64,000 nucleotides of DNA from contig JAVYIG010006815.1 in NCBI GenBank assembly GCA_035222895.1, forward strand, positions 1-64,000, read 5' to 3'. Position 1 is the stretch's first letter, and every line of letters starts with the position of its first letter. This DNA comes from Strongylocentrotus droebachiensis. Its lineage: Eukaryota; Echinodermata; Echinoidea; Camarodonta; Strongylocentrotidae. The position numbers and the translations under genes are program-made. The notes beneath the pieces are model-generated. The model saw only the letters and a list, made by a program, of their open reading frames with translations. It made no database searches and had not been told where the DNA came from. This document shows, in pieces, positions 11,144 through 23,787 of this stretch.

Positions 11144-12986
11144 AAAGGTCCGCCATCTTTGCCATCTGAAAATGGTTCCAAAGGCCAAGCTGGTTATTAC
11201 CACTTTAGAGCAGTCAGGCTTGGTTTGACAAATGATGTCGTGGAATAAAGGATGCAATCTGTCTTGATGTGAGCTTGGTTGCATCATAATGTCCATGGTT
11301 GCAAGATACGGAATTGTTTTGAAGCGAGTCAATATTGGCGCGAAAATCATGAAATCGGGGAAGGATGCTTTAATATAATGTATCATCTTTATACGCTACA
11401 CACAAATATTGATCTCCCTGTGCCACACTGTATTTATCATTGTAAAGATATACCGAAGACTTCAAGATTATTTTACTGTTTCCATTGCAAGATTAATCTT
11501 TACCGGTGTTAAAAGGCTTGTCATGGAGCTAATCAAGATTGAATATCAGTCATTTTGCCAAACCATTGTGTCGCACAAAGCACAACTTCATCCAGTCAGT
11601 ACCTATTGTCTTGTACCAAAATGCACCTGTGATTAATGAGTAACCGCGCCAAGAGGTGATAATAAACCCGAAGTTAATTAATATTATTGATTGAATTGTT
11701 AAGTGATTTAATCATTGAATATGATTGATTGAGGAATTGTTCGATTATTTGTTTGATTGATTACGTTATTTATTGATCAACGGACTGACTGATTAATTCT
11801 GCTAGACAGTTTGTCGATGCTTAGAAACAAAAACACACACACCGGTATCGAGCATCCACCCGGAAGACCTATGATTGTACGTCTTTTCCGAGTAACTGTT
11901 GATAGCTGATATTCGCTCCCATTGGATACTCGCCCTCTGCCCTGTTTACTCAAAGTCAATTTTGATGAGAGTATTTAAACGATTTAGTACATCGCATAAC
12001 AAATATGCATACTTGCATGTCTCTATGCGCTTTACAGTATAATAGAAGTACAGGGGTAGAAATGGTGCACTGGGTTCATATTGTGAGGTTAATATTAGGG
12101 CCTACCTATGATTACAGTTATAGTTTGTTTTTTGTTATTGGAATCGTAGATCGATGTTTTTTTGAATACATGTACTTCCTTCTTAACAATAAAAGTGTTC
12201 TTAAGATGATTAGAGCATTCCAATACAAACGCCTGAAACCATTTTCATTACAGAGCAACATTTTGGGGGATATAATCCGCTTTGACAACCCTACTGGATT
12301 GTTAGAATAAAAATGTAGTCATTATTAACTCTTTGTAAAATGCCTTCCAAAACCCTGCTCTATACATCTGTGTGTATAGTTTATCAGAAAGTTAAAACGA
12401 ATTATGAAGCATAGCACCGTGATAGTTAAATACCTATCGACACTAAAACTGTTAGCATGAAGAGTCACGAAGCTTTTAGAACACTTTCATATTCCCTTGG
12501 TGTCCTCTTTGACGCTCGTAATGTCAAAAATGATACGAGGACCATGTACTTTCAATCCTGTGGTATTACATGGTTTTATATCGCATTATTTCATGTACTT
12601 TAAATCGACTTTTCAATACCTAAGGGGGATAAAGAGATTGAGACGAAGTCTAGCTAATGAAAATCAGACTTTTAATGATAGCCCTAGGCTAGCACGAGCC
12701 GAGTTCTGTGGCCACTCTCACGTTTCATGATGGCAAATGAAGAAAAGTTCTTAACGAGTAACAAACAATAGCAGCAGATATGTATTGTTATACGGAGGGC
12801 GTTCACTCTGTAGTATGCAGGTGACTCGCGGAAAGGGGAGGGGCAAGGGCAATCACTTATGCCCCCTTCTGCCCCCCCCCTCCCTCTAAAGATAGATCGA
12901 CGCCTATCATTTCTGCCCCTCCCCTTCTAAAGATAGATCAAGTTTATTCTCGAATTTAAATCATGCCCTGTTTTGGGGTAAGAAAT
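11144..12986. repeat. 1843-bp tandem duplication, unit 2
   Basis: Starts at the second AAAGGTCCGCC and stays identical to unit 1 to the limit of visual comparison. The match continues 4 bases (AAAG, 12987-12990) into the right flank, so the breakpoint has 4-5 bp of microhomology. That pattern suits replication slippage or end joining. Identity this high also fits an assembly artefact from collapsed or repeated haplotypes. Confidence 0.92.
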
Positions 12987-12990
12987 AAAG

Positions 12991-13620
12991 TGAACTTTTT
13001 GGTTCATGTATTATAAAGAATTACATTGTATGAACCGAGCTAATCATTTACGAAAGCCCCCCCCCCCCACCCCCTGAACTTAATTATAAAGGGAATTAAT
13101 GTAAATTTACTGTACTGATGGTTAATAAAGTGTAATATAGTCTGGTGTGTGATTATATGCCACTGTTATTTGTGTTGTGGTATTATCAGACTAAGGTATT
13201 ACAAATCGGCCTTGGGTACGCATAAGCAGGCAACGGCCTGCTTCTTGAAATCGGTCTCCGCACAAACAAATGTTAAAAAAGAAATGGAAGAGATGTTTGA
13301 GAATAACAGCGAAAAGGAAATTCGCCAGCTTCTAAGAATTAAGCCTCGTTCCTTATTTCCTGTTTAAGGAAATTAACCAGGTCTAGCGTTCAAAATTCAC
13401 CTACTCAGCCGCCTAATAAAGCCTTTTTACATCGATTTTAAACTACAGTACATTCCAGGGGATTAGATCATATTTTGCCCGCACTCCTGAAGTTTTCTTG
13501 TTGATGATATAAATTGAACCAGAGAGAATGTTGTTTACCACGAATACTAAAAAACAAAAGTGCAAATGAATAATGCAATTATTCGAATTTGAATTTATAT
13601 GCAACAGCCCACGATACCTA
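12991..13620. other. Non-coding stretch
   Basis: Contains a C run near 13058-13070. The short frames at 13149-13367 (+) and 13443-13628 (-) have no recognisable features. Confidence 0.4.
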
Positions 13621-14098
13621 CAGTTCAAACAATAACGACTGTCAATGAGACCGTCAGTGTCGGTCGCGTTTGTCCTCTAGGCATTTTCCCCAAGGCTCGT
13701 TAGACCGACAGCCTTCTAAAAGCGACAGCCTACAAGACCGCCAACTTCGGTCTCGTGTGCCATTTAGCTACTTTTCACAGAGTTCAAGAGACCATTTTTT
13801 GTTTACCTTCCCTTAGGTATTTTAAGTCGGTCTTGATGACTACCGAACGACAGCCTACGCGGATAACAGCCCACAGTTCAAACAATAACGACTGCCAATG
13901 AGACCGTCAGTGTCGGTCGCGTTTGTCCTCTAGGCATTTTCCCCAAGGCTCGCTAGACCGACAGCCTTCTAAAAGCGACAGCCTACAAGACCGCCAACTT
14001 CGGTCTCGTGTGCCTTTTATCCACTTTTCACTGAGTTCAAAAGACCCTTTTTAGTACCTTCCCTTAGGTATTTTTGTCGGTCCCGATGGCTACCGATC
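13621..14098. repeat. Two-copy 253-bp tandem repeat, GACCG-rich
   Basis: CAGTTCAAACAATAACGACTG at 13621 recurs at 13874. The copies remain highly similar through GAGACCGTCAGTGTCGGTCG, CTTCTAAAAGCGACAGCCTAC and ACTTCGGTCTCGTGTGCC, then diverge near the end. Many GAGACCG and CGGTCTC strings give local inverted symmetry. Related GACCGACAG/GGTCTCGTGTG strings recur at 55836-56140. Confidence 0.88.
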
Positions 14099-14261
14099 TG
14101 GTGGGCCATTAGTCCATTGGATTGACCCCTTGGTGTTAATTGCCCTGTTTGAACCGCAGAGCTATTTCTACTGCCTTGCACATTCACATCTCAGTTAGAT
14201 CACTGAAAGTCTTTGTTCTGAAGGTATTTTTGTGTGATTGTGATGGTACGCACAACTTTGT

Positions 14262-14400
14262 TAGGCTCGACTGATTATAATAATAATAATATTTAGCTTT
14301 TATATAGCGCGTATCACAAATGTCTCTAAGCGCTTTACAAATAATTACCCAGGTCATTGGATTCAGTGCTTGCCCGCACACACTGTGTGCACAATCCCCA
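14262..14400 (-). repeat. Dispersed SINE-like repeat with AAGCGCTTAGAGAC core, copy 2
   Basis: The minus strand carries GTGTGCGGGCAAGCACTG, AAGCGCTTAGAGACATTTG and GCGCTATATAAAAG, and ends in (ATT)n. Matches the copy at 2389-2525. Confidence 0.75.
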
Positions 14401-14441
14401 CTCCATGGGGATGTTTCCTCAGCACACTGATTGACTGATTG

Positions 14442-14501
14442 TTTTTTTTTTATTCGCCAAGCTTCCAACATACAGCGATATACAAGAATAACAGATCAAA
14501 A
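14442..14501 (-). mobile_element. LINE 3' end, copy 1, left piece (with poly-A)
   Basis: Minus-strand 3' end of a LINE-like retroposon. GCTTCCAACATACA and TATACAAGAATAACAG match 32636-32679, and a run of T at 14442-14451 would be the poly-A tail. The copy is cut at 14501/14502 by the Helitron array and resumes at 26957. Confidence 0.75.
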
Positions 14502-15639
14502 CTAGACATATAATACTTGTTTGGAACAAGTATAGGTGGGCTGGTCAACTAACATTTGAGACAAAATAGAGCAAAAATAAGCGACATACTGCTTACAAAT
14601 TCTTAAAAGACAATATCATGTAGATTCATAACGTGAACTAAATTCACCTTCTATAGGCATAACACGCAAATTATGAAGTTTTTGACATGAGGCCTTTAAT
14701 CAAAATGTTCACTATGATGACGTCATCAAAATGAAAAATGGTTATTACTGCGCTTGTAGAGAATTGTCTTAGCTACAACATATCGAAATTTTGAAGAAAA
14801 TTGATCAATATTTACAGAGATACAATCAATTTTACATAAATATGCTGACGTCATAATATGCAAATTCGTATTTTGAGTTCCAAGGCCATTGTGATGATGT
14901 CACGATACACTTAATGGCCAAATGAGACATGGAATCATATTTTAGACTCATACTCTATCTTAATATGAAAAAAAATTGAGGATCCCGGTGCATTCCAAAG
15001 AGCTATAACAGATTTTGTATAGGCATGTTTTTGCCCATATATGCTATGTATTAAAAGACCTCGCGCGCACTGACATTTATCTTGAATTGACGCTCATCTT
15101 GTTAATAATGGTCATAAAGAGATAAACATGGTATCAAATTCCTTGAAAAAATATGAGAATTATCATGAAAGAAAAAAAAATGGCGATTCTATGTTTTGTA
15201 ATGGTGTTACGCGCGAAAACGCGCGCGCATGCTCGTACGCGCGATTTTTTATAAAATGCTTAAAATGACCTGAAACGTATGCAAAATAAATTTAAGACGA
15301 TTTTGAGCATTTTAAAATTTTGCGCGCGCACTGACGCGCGGACGTACGCGCATGCGCGCGTTTTTTTACCTGAAATTGACCGGACTGATATTGACCTTGA
15401 TCATGATAAATATGAATGAGAAATAACTTACCGTTATGAAATTATGATCATAAGTAAATTTTCAGAAAATTTCACAAAATGGCGCCTAGATGACGTCATC
15501 AATCAAGGTCAAGGTTGAAAACCTTACTGTGTTTTGTCCATATGCCTATACATATGTGTGCCAAATTTCAAGTGATTTGACTTAGACAATTTCAAGTTAT
15601 CTTGCTAACAAAAAAGTGGCGAGAATTAAGAAAAATAAA
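14502..15639 (-). repeat. Helitron unit 1
   Basis: 1138 bp, the left-most unit, whose CTAG is the 3' terminus of the whole insertion. Carries three TGACGTCA octamers, a GC block of CGCGCG/CGCATGCGCG type near 15215-15360, and no 5'-terminal TCAGGTGGG motif at its right edge, so it runs straight into unit 2. Confidence 0.9.
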
Positions 15640-16694
15640 CTAGACATAATACTTGTTTGGAACAAGTATAGGTGGGCTGGTCAACTAAAATTTGAGACAA
15701 AATAGAGCAAAAATAAGCGACATACTGCTTACAAATTCTTAAAAAACAATATCATGTAGATTCATAACGTGAACTAAATTCACCTTCTATAGGCATAACA
15801 CGCAAATTATGAAGTTTTTGACATGAGGCCTTTAATCAAAATTTTCACTATGATGACGTCATCAAAATGAAAAATGGTTATTACTGCGCTTGTAGAGAAT
15901 TGTCTTAGCTACAACATATCGAGTTTTGAAGAAAATTGATCAATATTTACAGAGATAGAATCAATTTTACATAAATATGCTGACGTCATAATATGCAAAT
16001 TCGTATTTTGAGTTCCAAGGCCATTATGATGACGTCATAATGTCTAGTTGCATTCTACAGAGCTATAATGGATTTTGTATAGGCCTGATTTTGCCCATAT
16101 ATGCTATGTATTAAAAGAGCTCGCGCGCACGGTCATTTATCTTGAATTACGCTCATCTTGTTATTAATGGTCATAAAGAGATAAACATGGTATCAAATTC
16201 CTCGAAAAAATATGAGAAACATCATAAAAGAAAAAAAAATTGCGATTCTATGTTGTGTAATGGTGTATCGCGCGAAAATGCGCGCGCATGCGCGTGTGCG
16301 CGATTTTTTATGAAATGCTTAAAATGATCTAAAACGTATGCAAAAAAAAATTGAGACGATTTTGAGCATTTAAAAAATTTGCGCGCGCATTGTAGCACGG
16401 AAGTACGCGCATGCGCGCGTTTTTTGACATGAAATTGACCCGACGGATATTGACCTTGATCATGGAAAATATGAATGAGAAATGATTTACCGTTATGAAA
16501 ATATGATCATAAGTAAATTTTCAGAAAATTTCACAAAATGGCGCCTAGATGACGTCATCAGTCAAGGTCAAGGTTGAAAACATTACTTTGTTTTGTTCAT
16601 ATGCCTTTACATATGTGTGCCAAATTTCAAGGCATTTGATTGAGCCATTTTCAAGTTATCTTGTTAACAAAAAAGTGGGTAGAATTAAGAAAAA
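15640..16694 (-). repeat. Helitron unit 2 (shortened)
   Basis: 1055 bp. About 80 bases present in the other units after CCAAGGCCATT are missing, and an extra TGACGTCA is present near 16032. Its first line reads CTAGACATAATAC, lacking one TA found in the other units. Confidence 0.9.
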
Positions 16695-17829
16695 CTAGAC
16701 ATATAATACTTGTTTGGAACAAGTATAGGTGGGCTGGTCAACTAAAATTTGAGACAAAATAGAGCAAAAATAAGCGACATACTGCTTACAAATTCTTAAA
16801 AAACAATATCATGTAGATTCATAACGTGAACTAAATTCACCTTCTATAGGCATAACACGCAAATTATGAAGTTTTTGACATGAGGCCTTTAATCAAAATT
16901 TTTACTATGATGACGTCATCAAAATGAAAAATGGTTATTACTGCGCTTGTAGAAAATTGTCTTAGCTACAACATATCGAAATTTTGAAGAAAATTGATCA
17001 ATATTTACAGAGATACAATCAATTTTACATAAATATGCTGACGTCATAATATGCAAATTCGTATTTTGAGTTCCAAGGCCATTGTGATGATGTCACGATA
17101 CACTTAATGGCCAAATGAGACATGGAATCATATTTCCGACTCATACTCTATCTAAATATGAAAAAAAATTGAGGATTCCGGTGCATTCCAAAGAGCTATA
17201 ACGGATTTTGTATAGGCATGTTTTTGCCCATATATGCTATGTATTAAAAGAGCTCGCGCGCACTGACATTTATCTTGAATTTACGCTCATCTTGTTAATA
17301 ATGGTCATAAAGAGATAAACAAGGTATCAAATTCCTTGTAAAAATATGAGAAATATCATGAAAGAAAAAAAAAAGGGCGATTCTATGTTTTGTAATGGTG
17401 TTACGCGCGAAAACGCGCGCGCATGCTCGTACGCGCGATTTTTTATAAAATGCCTAAAATGACCTGAAACGTATGCAAAATAAATTTGAGACGATTTTGA
17501 GCATTTTAAAATTTTGCGCGCGCACTGACGCGCGGACGTACGCGCATGCGCGCGTTTTTTTACCTGAAATTGACCGGACTGATATTGACCTTGATCATGA
17601 TAAATATGAATGAGAAATAACTTACCGTTATGAAATTATGATCATAAGTAAATTTTCAGAAAATTTCACAAAATGGCGCCTAGATGACGTCATCATTCAA
17701 GGTCAAGGTTGAAAACCTTACTTTGTTTTGTCCATATGGCTATACATATGTGTGCTAAATATCAAATCATTTGATTGAGCCATTTCCAACTTATCTTGCT
17801 AACAAAAAAGTGGGTCGAAATAAGAAAAA
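16695..17829 (-). repeat. Helitron unit 3
   Basis: 1135 bp, full structure with 3' hairpin, three CRE octamers and the GC block near 17403-17555. Closest by eye to unit 1. No 5' terminal motif. Confidence 0.9.
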
Positions 17830-18969
17830 CTAGACATATAATACTTGTTTGGAACAAGTATAGGTGGGCTGGTCAACTAACATTTGAGACAAAATAGAGC
17901 AAAAATAAGCAACATACTGCTTACAAATTCTTAAAAGACAATATCATGTAGATTCATAACGTGAACTAAATTCACCTTCCATAGGCATAACACGCAAATT
18001 ATGAAGTTTTTGACATGAGGCCTTTAATCAAAATTTTCACTATGATGACGTCATCAAAATGAAAAATGGTTATTACTGCGCTTGTAGAGAATTGTCTTAG
18101 CTACAACATATCGAAATTTTGAAGAAAATTGATCAATATTTACAGAGATACAATCAATTTTACATAAATATGCTGACGTCATAATATGAAAATTCGTATT
18201 TTGAGTTCCAAGGCCATTGTGATGATGTCACGATACACTTAATGGCCAAATGAGACATGGAATCATATTTCCGACTCATACTCTATCTTAATATGAAAAA
18301 AAAATTGAGGATCCCGGTGCATTCCAAAGAGCTATAACGAATTTTGTATAGGCATGTTTTTTGCCCATATATGCTATGTATTAAAAGACCTCGCGCGCAC
18401 TGACATTTATCTTGAATTTACGCTCATCTTGTTAATAATGGTCATAAAGAGATAAACAAGGAATCAAATTCCTTGAAAAATTATGAGAAATATCAAGAAA
18501 GAAAAAAAAATGGCGATTCTATGTTTTTTAATGGTGTTACGCGCGAAAACGCGCGCGCATGCTCGTACGCGCGATTTTTTATAAAATGCTTAAAATGACC
18601 TGAAACGTATGCAAAATAAATTTGAGACGATTTTGAGCATTTAAAAATTTTGCGCGCGCATTGACGCGCGGACGTACGCGCACGCGCGCGTTTTTTGACC
18701 TGAAATTGACTGGACTGATATTGACCTTGATCATTGAAAATATGAATGAGAAATGACTTACCGTTATGAAAATATGATCATAAGTAAATTTTCAGAAAAT
18801 TTTACAAAATGGCGCCTAGATGACGTCATCAGTCAAGGTCAAGGTTGAAAACCTTACTTTGTTTTGTCCATATGGCTATACATATGTGTGCTAAATATCA
18901 AATCATTTGATTGAGCCATTTTCAACTTATCTTGTTAACAAAAAAGTGGGTCGAAATAAGAAAAATAAA
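17830..18969 (-). repeat. Helitron unit 4
   Basis: 1140 bp, full structure, no 5' terminal motif. Confidence 0.9.
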
Positions 18970-20108
18970 CTAGACATATAATACTTGTTTGGAACAAGTA
19001 TAGGTGGGCTGGTCAACTAAAATTTGAGACAAAATAGAGCAAAAATGAGCGACATACTGCTTACAAATTCTTAAAAACCATTATCATGTAGATTCATAAC
19101 GTGAACTAAATTCACCTTCTATAGGCATAACACGCAAATTATGAAGTTTTTGACATGAGGCCTTTAATCAAAATTTTCACTATGATGACGTCATCAAAAT
19201 GAAAAATGGTTATCACTGCGCTTGTAGAGAATTGTCTTAGCTACAACATATCGAAATTTTGAAGAAAATTAATCAATATTTACAGAGATACAATCAAGTT
19301 TACATAAATATGCTGACGTCATAATATGCAAATTCGTATTTTGAGTTCCAAGGCCATTGTGATGATGTCACGATACACTTAATGGCCGAATGAGACATGG
19401 AATCATATTTCCGACTCATACTCTATCTAAATATGAAAAAAAATTGAGGATCCCGGTGCATTCCAAAGAGCTATAACGGATTTTGTATAGGCATGTTTTT
19501 GCCCATATATGCTATGTATTAAAAGAGCTCGCGCGCACTGACATTTATCTTGAATTTACGCTCATCTTGTTAATAATGGTCATAAAGAGATAAACATGGT
19601 ATCAAATTCCTTGAAAAAATATGAAAAATATCATGAAAGAAAAAAAAATGGCGATTCTATGTTTTGTAATGGTGTTACGCGCGAAAACGCACGCGCATGC
19701 TCGTACGCGCGATTTTTTATAAAATGCTTAAAATGACCTGAAACGTATGCAAAATTAAATTTGAGACGATTTTGAGCATTTAAACATTTTGCGCGCGCAC
19801 TGACGCGCGGACATACGCGCACGCGCGTGTTTTTGGACATGAAATTGACCGGACTGATATTGACCTTGATCATGATAAATATGAATGAGAAATACCTTTT
19901 GGTTATGAAGATATGATCATGAGTTGATTTTCAGAAAATTTCACAAAATGGCGCCTAGATGACGTCATCAGTCAAGGTCAAGGTTGAAAATCTTACCTTG
20001 TTTTTTCCATATGCCTATACATATGTGTGCCAAATTTCAAGATATTTGGTTGAACCATTTCAAAGTTATCTTGTTAACAAAAAAGTGGTTCAAAATAAGA
20101 AAAATAAA
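18970..20108 (-). repeat. Helitron unit 5
   Basis: 1139 bp, full structure, no 5' terminal motif. The 80-codon minus-strand frame at 19631-19873 recurs in changed form in other units and shows no protein domain. Confidence 0.9.
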
Positions 20109-21434
20109 CTAGACATATAATACTTGTTTGGAACAAGTATAGGTGGGCTGGTCAACTAACATTTGAGACAAAATAGAGCAAAAATAAGCGACATACTGCT
20201 TACAAATTCTTAAAAGACAATATCATGTAGATTCATAACGTGAAATAAATTCACCTTCTATAGGCATAACACGCAAATTATGAAGTTTTTGACATGAGGC
20301 CTTTAATCAAAATTTTCACTATGATGACGTCATCAAAATGAAAAATGGTTATTACTGCGCTTGTAGAGAATTGTCTTAGCTACAACATATCGAAATTTTG
20401 AAGAAAATTGATCAATATTTACAGAGATACAATCAATTTTACATAAATATGCTGACGTCATAATATGCAAATTCATATTTTGAGTTCCAAGGCCATTGTG
20501 ATGATGTCACGATACACTTAATGGCCAAATGAGACATGGAATCATATTTCCGACTCATACTCTATCTAAATATGAAAAAAAAATGAGGATCCTGGTGCAT
20601 TCCAAAGAGCTATAACGGATTTTGTATAGGCATGTTTTTGCCCATATATGCTATGTATTAAAAGACCTCGCGCGCACTGACATTTATCTTGAATTTATGC
20701 TCATCTTGTTAATAATGGTCATAAAGAGATAAACATGGTATCAAATTCCTTGTAAAAATATGAGAAATATCATGAAAGAAAAAAAAAGGGCGATTCTATG
20801 TTTTTTAATGGTGTTACGCGCGAAAACGCGCGCGCATGCTCTTACGCGCGATTTTTTATAAAATGCTTAAAATGACCTGAAACGTATGCAAAATAAATTT
20901 GAGACGATTTTGAGCATTTAAAAATTTTGCGCGCGCATTGACGCGCGGACGTACGCGCACGCGCGCGTTTTTTGACCTGAAATTGACTGGACTGATATTG
21001 ACCTTGATCATGATAAATATGAATGAGAAATAACTTTTGGTTATGAAGATATGATCATGAGTTGATTTTCAGAAAAATTCACAAAATGGCGCCTAGATGA
21101 CGTCATCAGTCAAGGTCAAGATTGAAAATCTTACCTTGTTTTGTCCATATGTCTATACATATGTGTGCCAAATTTGAAGATATTTGATTGAACCATTTCA
21201 ACGTTATATTGTTAACAAAAAAGTGGTTCAAAATAAGAAAAATAAATAAATAATAATAAATAATAATAATAAAGGCAATTTTAACAAAAATATAAGGTGG
21301 TCTGTATTAGATACAGCCCACCTGATAAATAAATAATAAATAATAAAGGCGATTTTAACAAAAATATAAGGTGGTCTGTATTAGATACAGCCCACCTGAT
21401 AAATAAATAAATAATAATAAAGGCAATTTTAACA
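20109..21434 (-). repeat. Helitron unit 6 with two 5' termini
   Basis: 1326 bp. The extra length is an (AATA)n-rich region at the right edge holding two copies of the 5'-terminal palindrome GGTGGTCTGTATTAGATACA plus GCCCACCTGA (about 21296-21326 and 21369-21399). Confidence 0.9.
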
Positions 21435-22570
21435 CTAGACATATAATACTTGTTTGGAACAAGTATAGGTGGGCTGGTCAACTTAAATTTGAAAACAAAA
21501 TAGAGCAAAATGAAGCGAGATACTGCTTGAAAATTCTTAAAAAACACTATCATGTAGATTCATTACGTGAACGAAATTCACCTTCTATAGTCATAACACG
21601 CAAATTATGAAATTTCTGACATGAGGCCTTTAATCAAAATTTTCACTCTGATGACGTCATCAAAATGAAAAATGGTTATTACTGCGCTTGTAGAGAATTG
21701 TCTTAGCTACAACATATCGAAATTTTGAAGAAAATTGATCAATATTTACAGAGATACAATCAATTTTACATAAATATGCTGACGTCATAATATGCAAATT
21801 CGTATTTTGAGTTCCAAGGCCATTAAGATGATGTCACGATACACTTAATGGCCAAATGAGACATGAAATCATATTTCCGACTCATACTCTATCTTAATAT
21901 GAAAAAAATTGAGGATCCCGGTGCATCCCAAAGAGCTATAACGGATTTTGTATAGGCATGTTTTTGCCCATATATGCTATGTATTAAAAGACCTCGCGCG
22001 CACTGACATTTATCTTGAATTTACGCTCATCTTGTTAATAATGGTCATAAAGAGATAAAAATGGAATCAAATTCCTTGAAAAAATATGAGAAATATCATG
22101 AAAGAAAAAAAAATGGCGATTCTATGTTTTTTAATGGTGTTACGCGCGAAAACGCGCGCGCATGCTCGTACGCGCGATTTTTTATAAAATGCTTAAAATG
22201 ACCTGAAACGTATGCAAAATAAATTTGAGACGATTTTGAGCATTTAAACATTTTGCGCGCGCATTGACGCGCGGTCGTACGCGCACGCGCGCGTTTCTTG
22301 ACCTGAAATTGACCGGACTAATATTGACCTTGATCTTGCAAAATATGAATAAAAAAATTACTTTCCATTATGAAGATATGATCACAAGTTAAAATTCACA
22401 AAATGGCGCCTAGATGACGTAATCAGTCAAGGTCAAGGTTGAAAACGTTATTTTGATATCTATATATGCCTACACATATTTGTACCAAATTTCAAGTTAT
22501 TTGATTGAACCATTTCAAAGTTATCTTGCTAACAAAAAAGTGGGTCGAAATAAGAAAAATAAATAAATAA
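21435..22570 (-). repeat. Helitron unit 7
   Basis: 1136 bp, full hairpin. The third CRE is mutated to GACGTAATC near 22417, a change shared with unit 9 and suggesting common descent of those two. Confidence 0.9.
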
Positions 22571-23787
22571 CTAGACATATAATACTTGTTTGGAACAAGT
22601 ATAGGTGGGCTGGTCAACTCAAATTTGAGACAAAATAGAGCAAAAATAAGCGACATACTGCTTACAAATTCTTAAAAAACAATATCATGTAGATTCATAA
22701 CGTGAACTAAATTCACCTTCTCTAGGCATAACACGCAAATTATGAAGTTTTTGACATGAGGCCTTTAATCAAAATTTTCACTATGATGACGTCATCAAAA
22801 TGAACAATGGTTATTACTACGCTTGTAGAGAATTGTCTTAGCTACAACATATCGACATTTTGAAGAAAATTGATCAATATTTACAGAGATACAATCAATT
22901 TTACATAAATATGCTGACGTCATAATATGCAAATTCGTATTTTGAGTTCCAAGGCCATTGTGATGATGTCACGATACACTTAATGGCCAAATGAGACATG
23001 GAATCATATTTCCGACTCATACTCTATCTAAATATGAAAAAAAATTGAGGATCCCGGTGCATTCCAAAGAGCTATAACGGATTTTGTATAGGCATGTTTT
23101 TGCCCATATATGCTATGTATTAAAAGAGCCCGCGCGCACTGACATTTATCTTGAATTTACGCTCATCTTGTTAATAATGGTCATAAAGAGGTAAACATGG
23201 TATCAAATGCCTTGAAAAAATATGAGAAATATCATGAAAGAAAAAAAAATGGCGATTCTATGTTTTGTAATGGTGTTACGCGCGAAAACGCGCGCGCATG
23301 CTCGTACGCGCGATTTTTTTATAAAATGCTTAAAATGACCTGAAACGTATGCAAAATAAATTTGAGACGATTTTGAGCATTTAAAAATTTTGCGCGCGCA
23401 CTGACGCGCAGACGTACGCGCACGCGCGCGTTTTTTGACCTGAAATTGACCGGACTGATATTGATCTTGATCATGATAAATATGAATGAGAAATACCTTT
23501 TGGTTATGAAGATATGATCATGAGTTTATTTTCAGAAAATTTCACAAAATGGCGCCTAGATGACGTCATCAGTCAAGGTCAAGGTTGAAAACCTTACTTT
23601 GTTTTGTCCATATGGCTATACATATGTGTGCTAAATATCAAATCATTTGATTGAGCCATTTTCAACTTATCTTGCTAACAAAAAAGTGGGTCGAAATAAG
23701 AAAAATAAATAAATAAATAATAAAGGCAATTTTAACAAAAATATAAGGTGGTCTGTATTAGATACAGCCCACCTGATAATAAATAAA
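22571..23787 (-). repeat. Helitron unit 8 with one 5' terminus
   Basis: 1217 bp; one terminal palindrome near 23747-23777 followed by ATAATAAATAAA and then the CTAG of unit 9. Confidence 0.9.

Noticed and set aside
19631..19873. Small minus frames recurring in several Helitron units (also near 24848-25033 and 26054-26242)
   Set aside because: They span the CGCG blocks and A runs, are not kept open in all units and contain no recognised domain.
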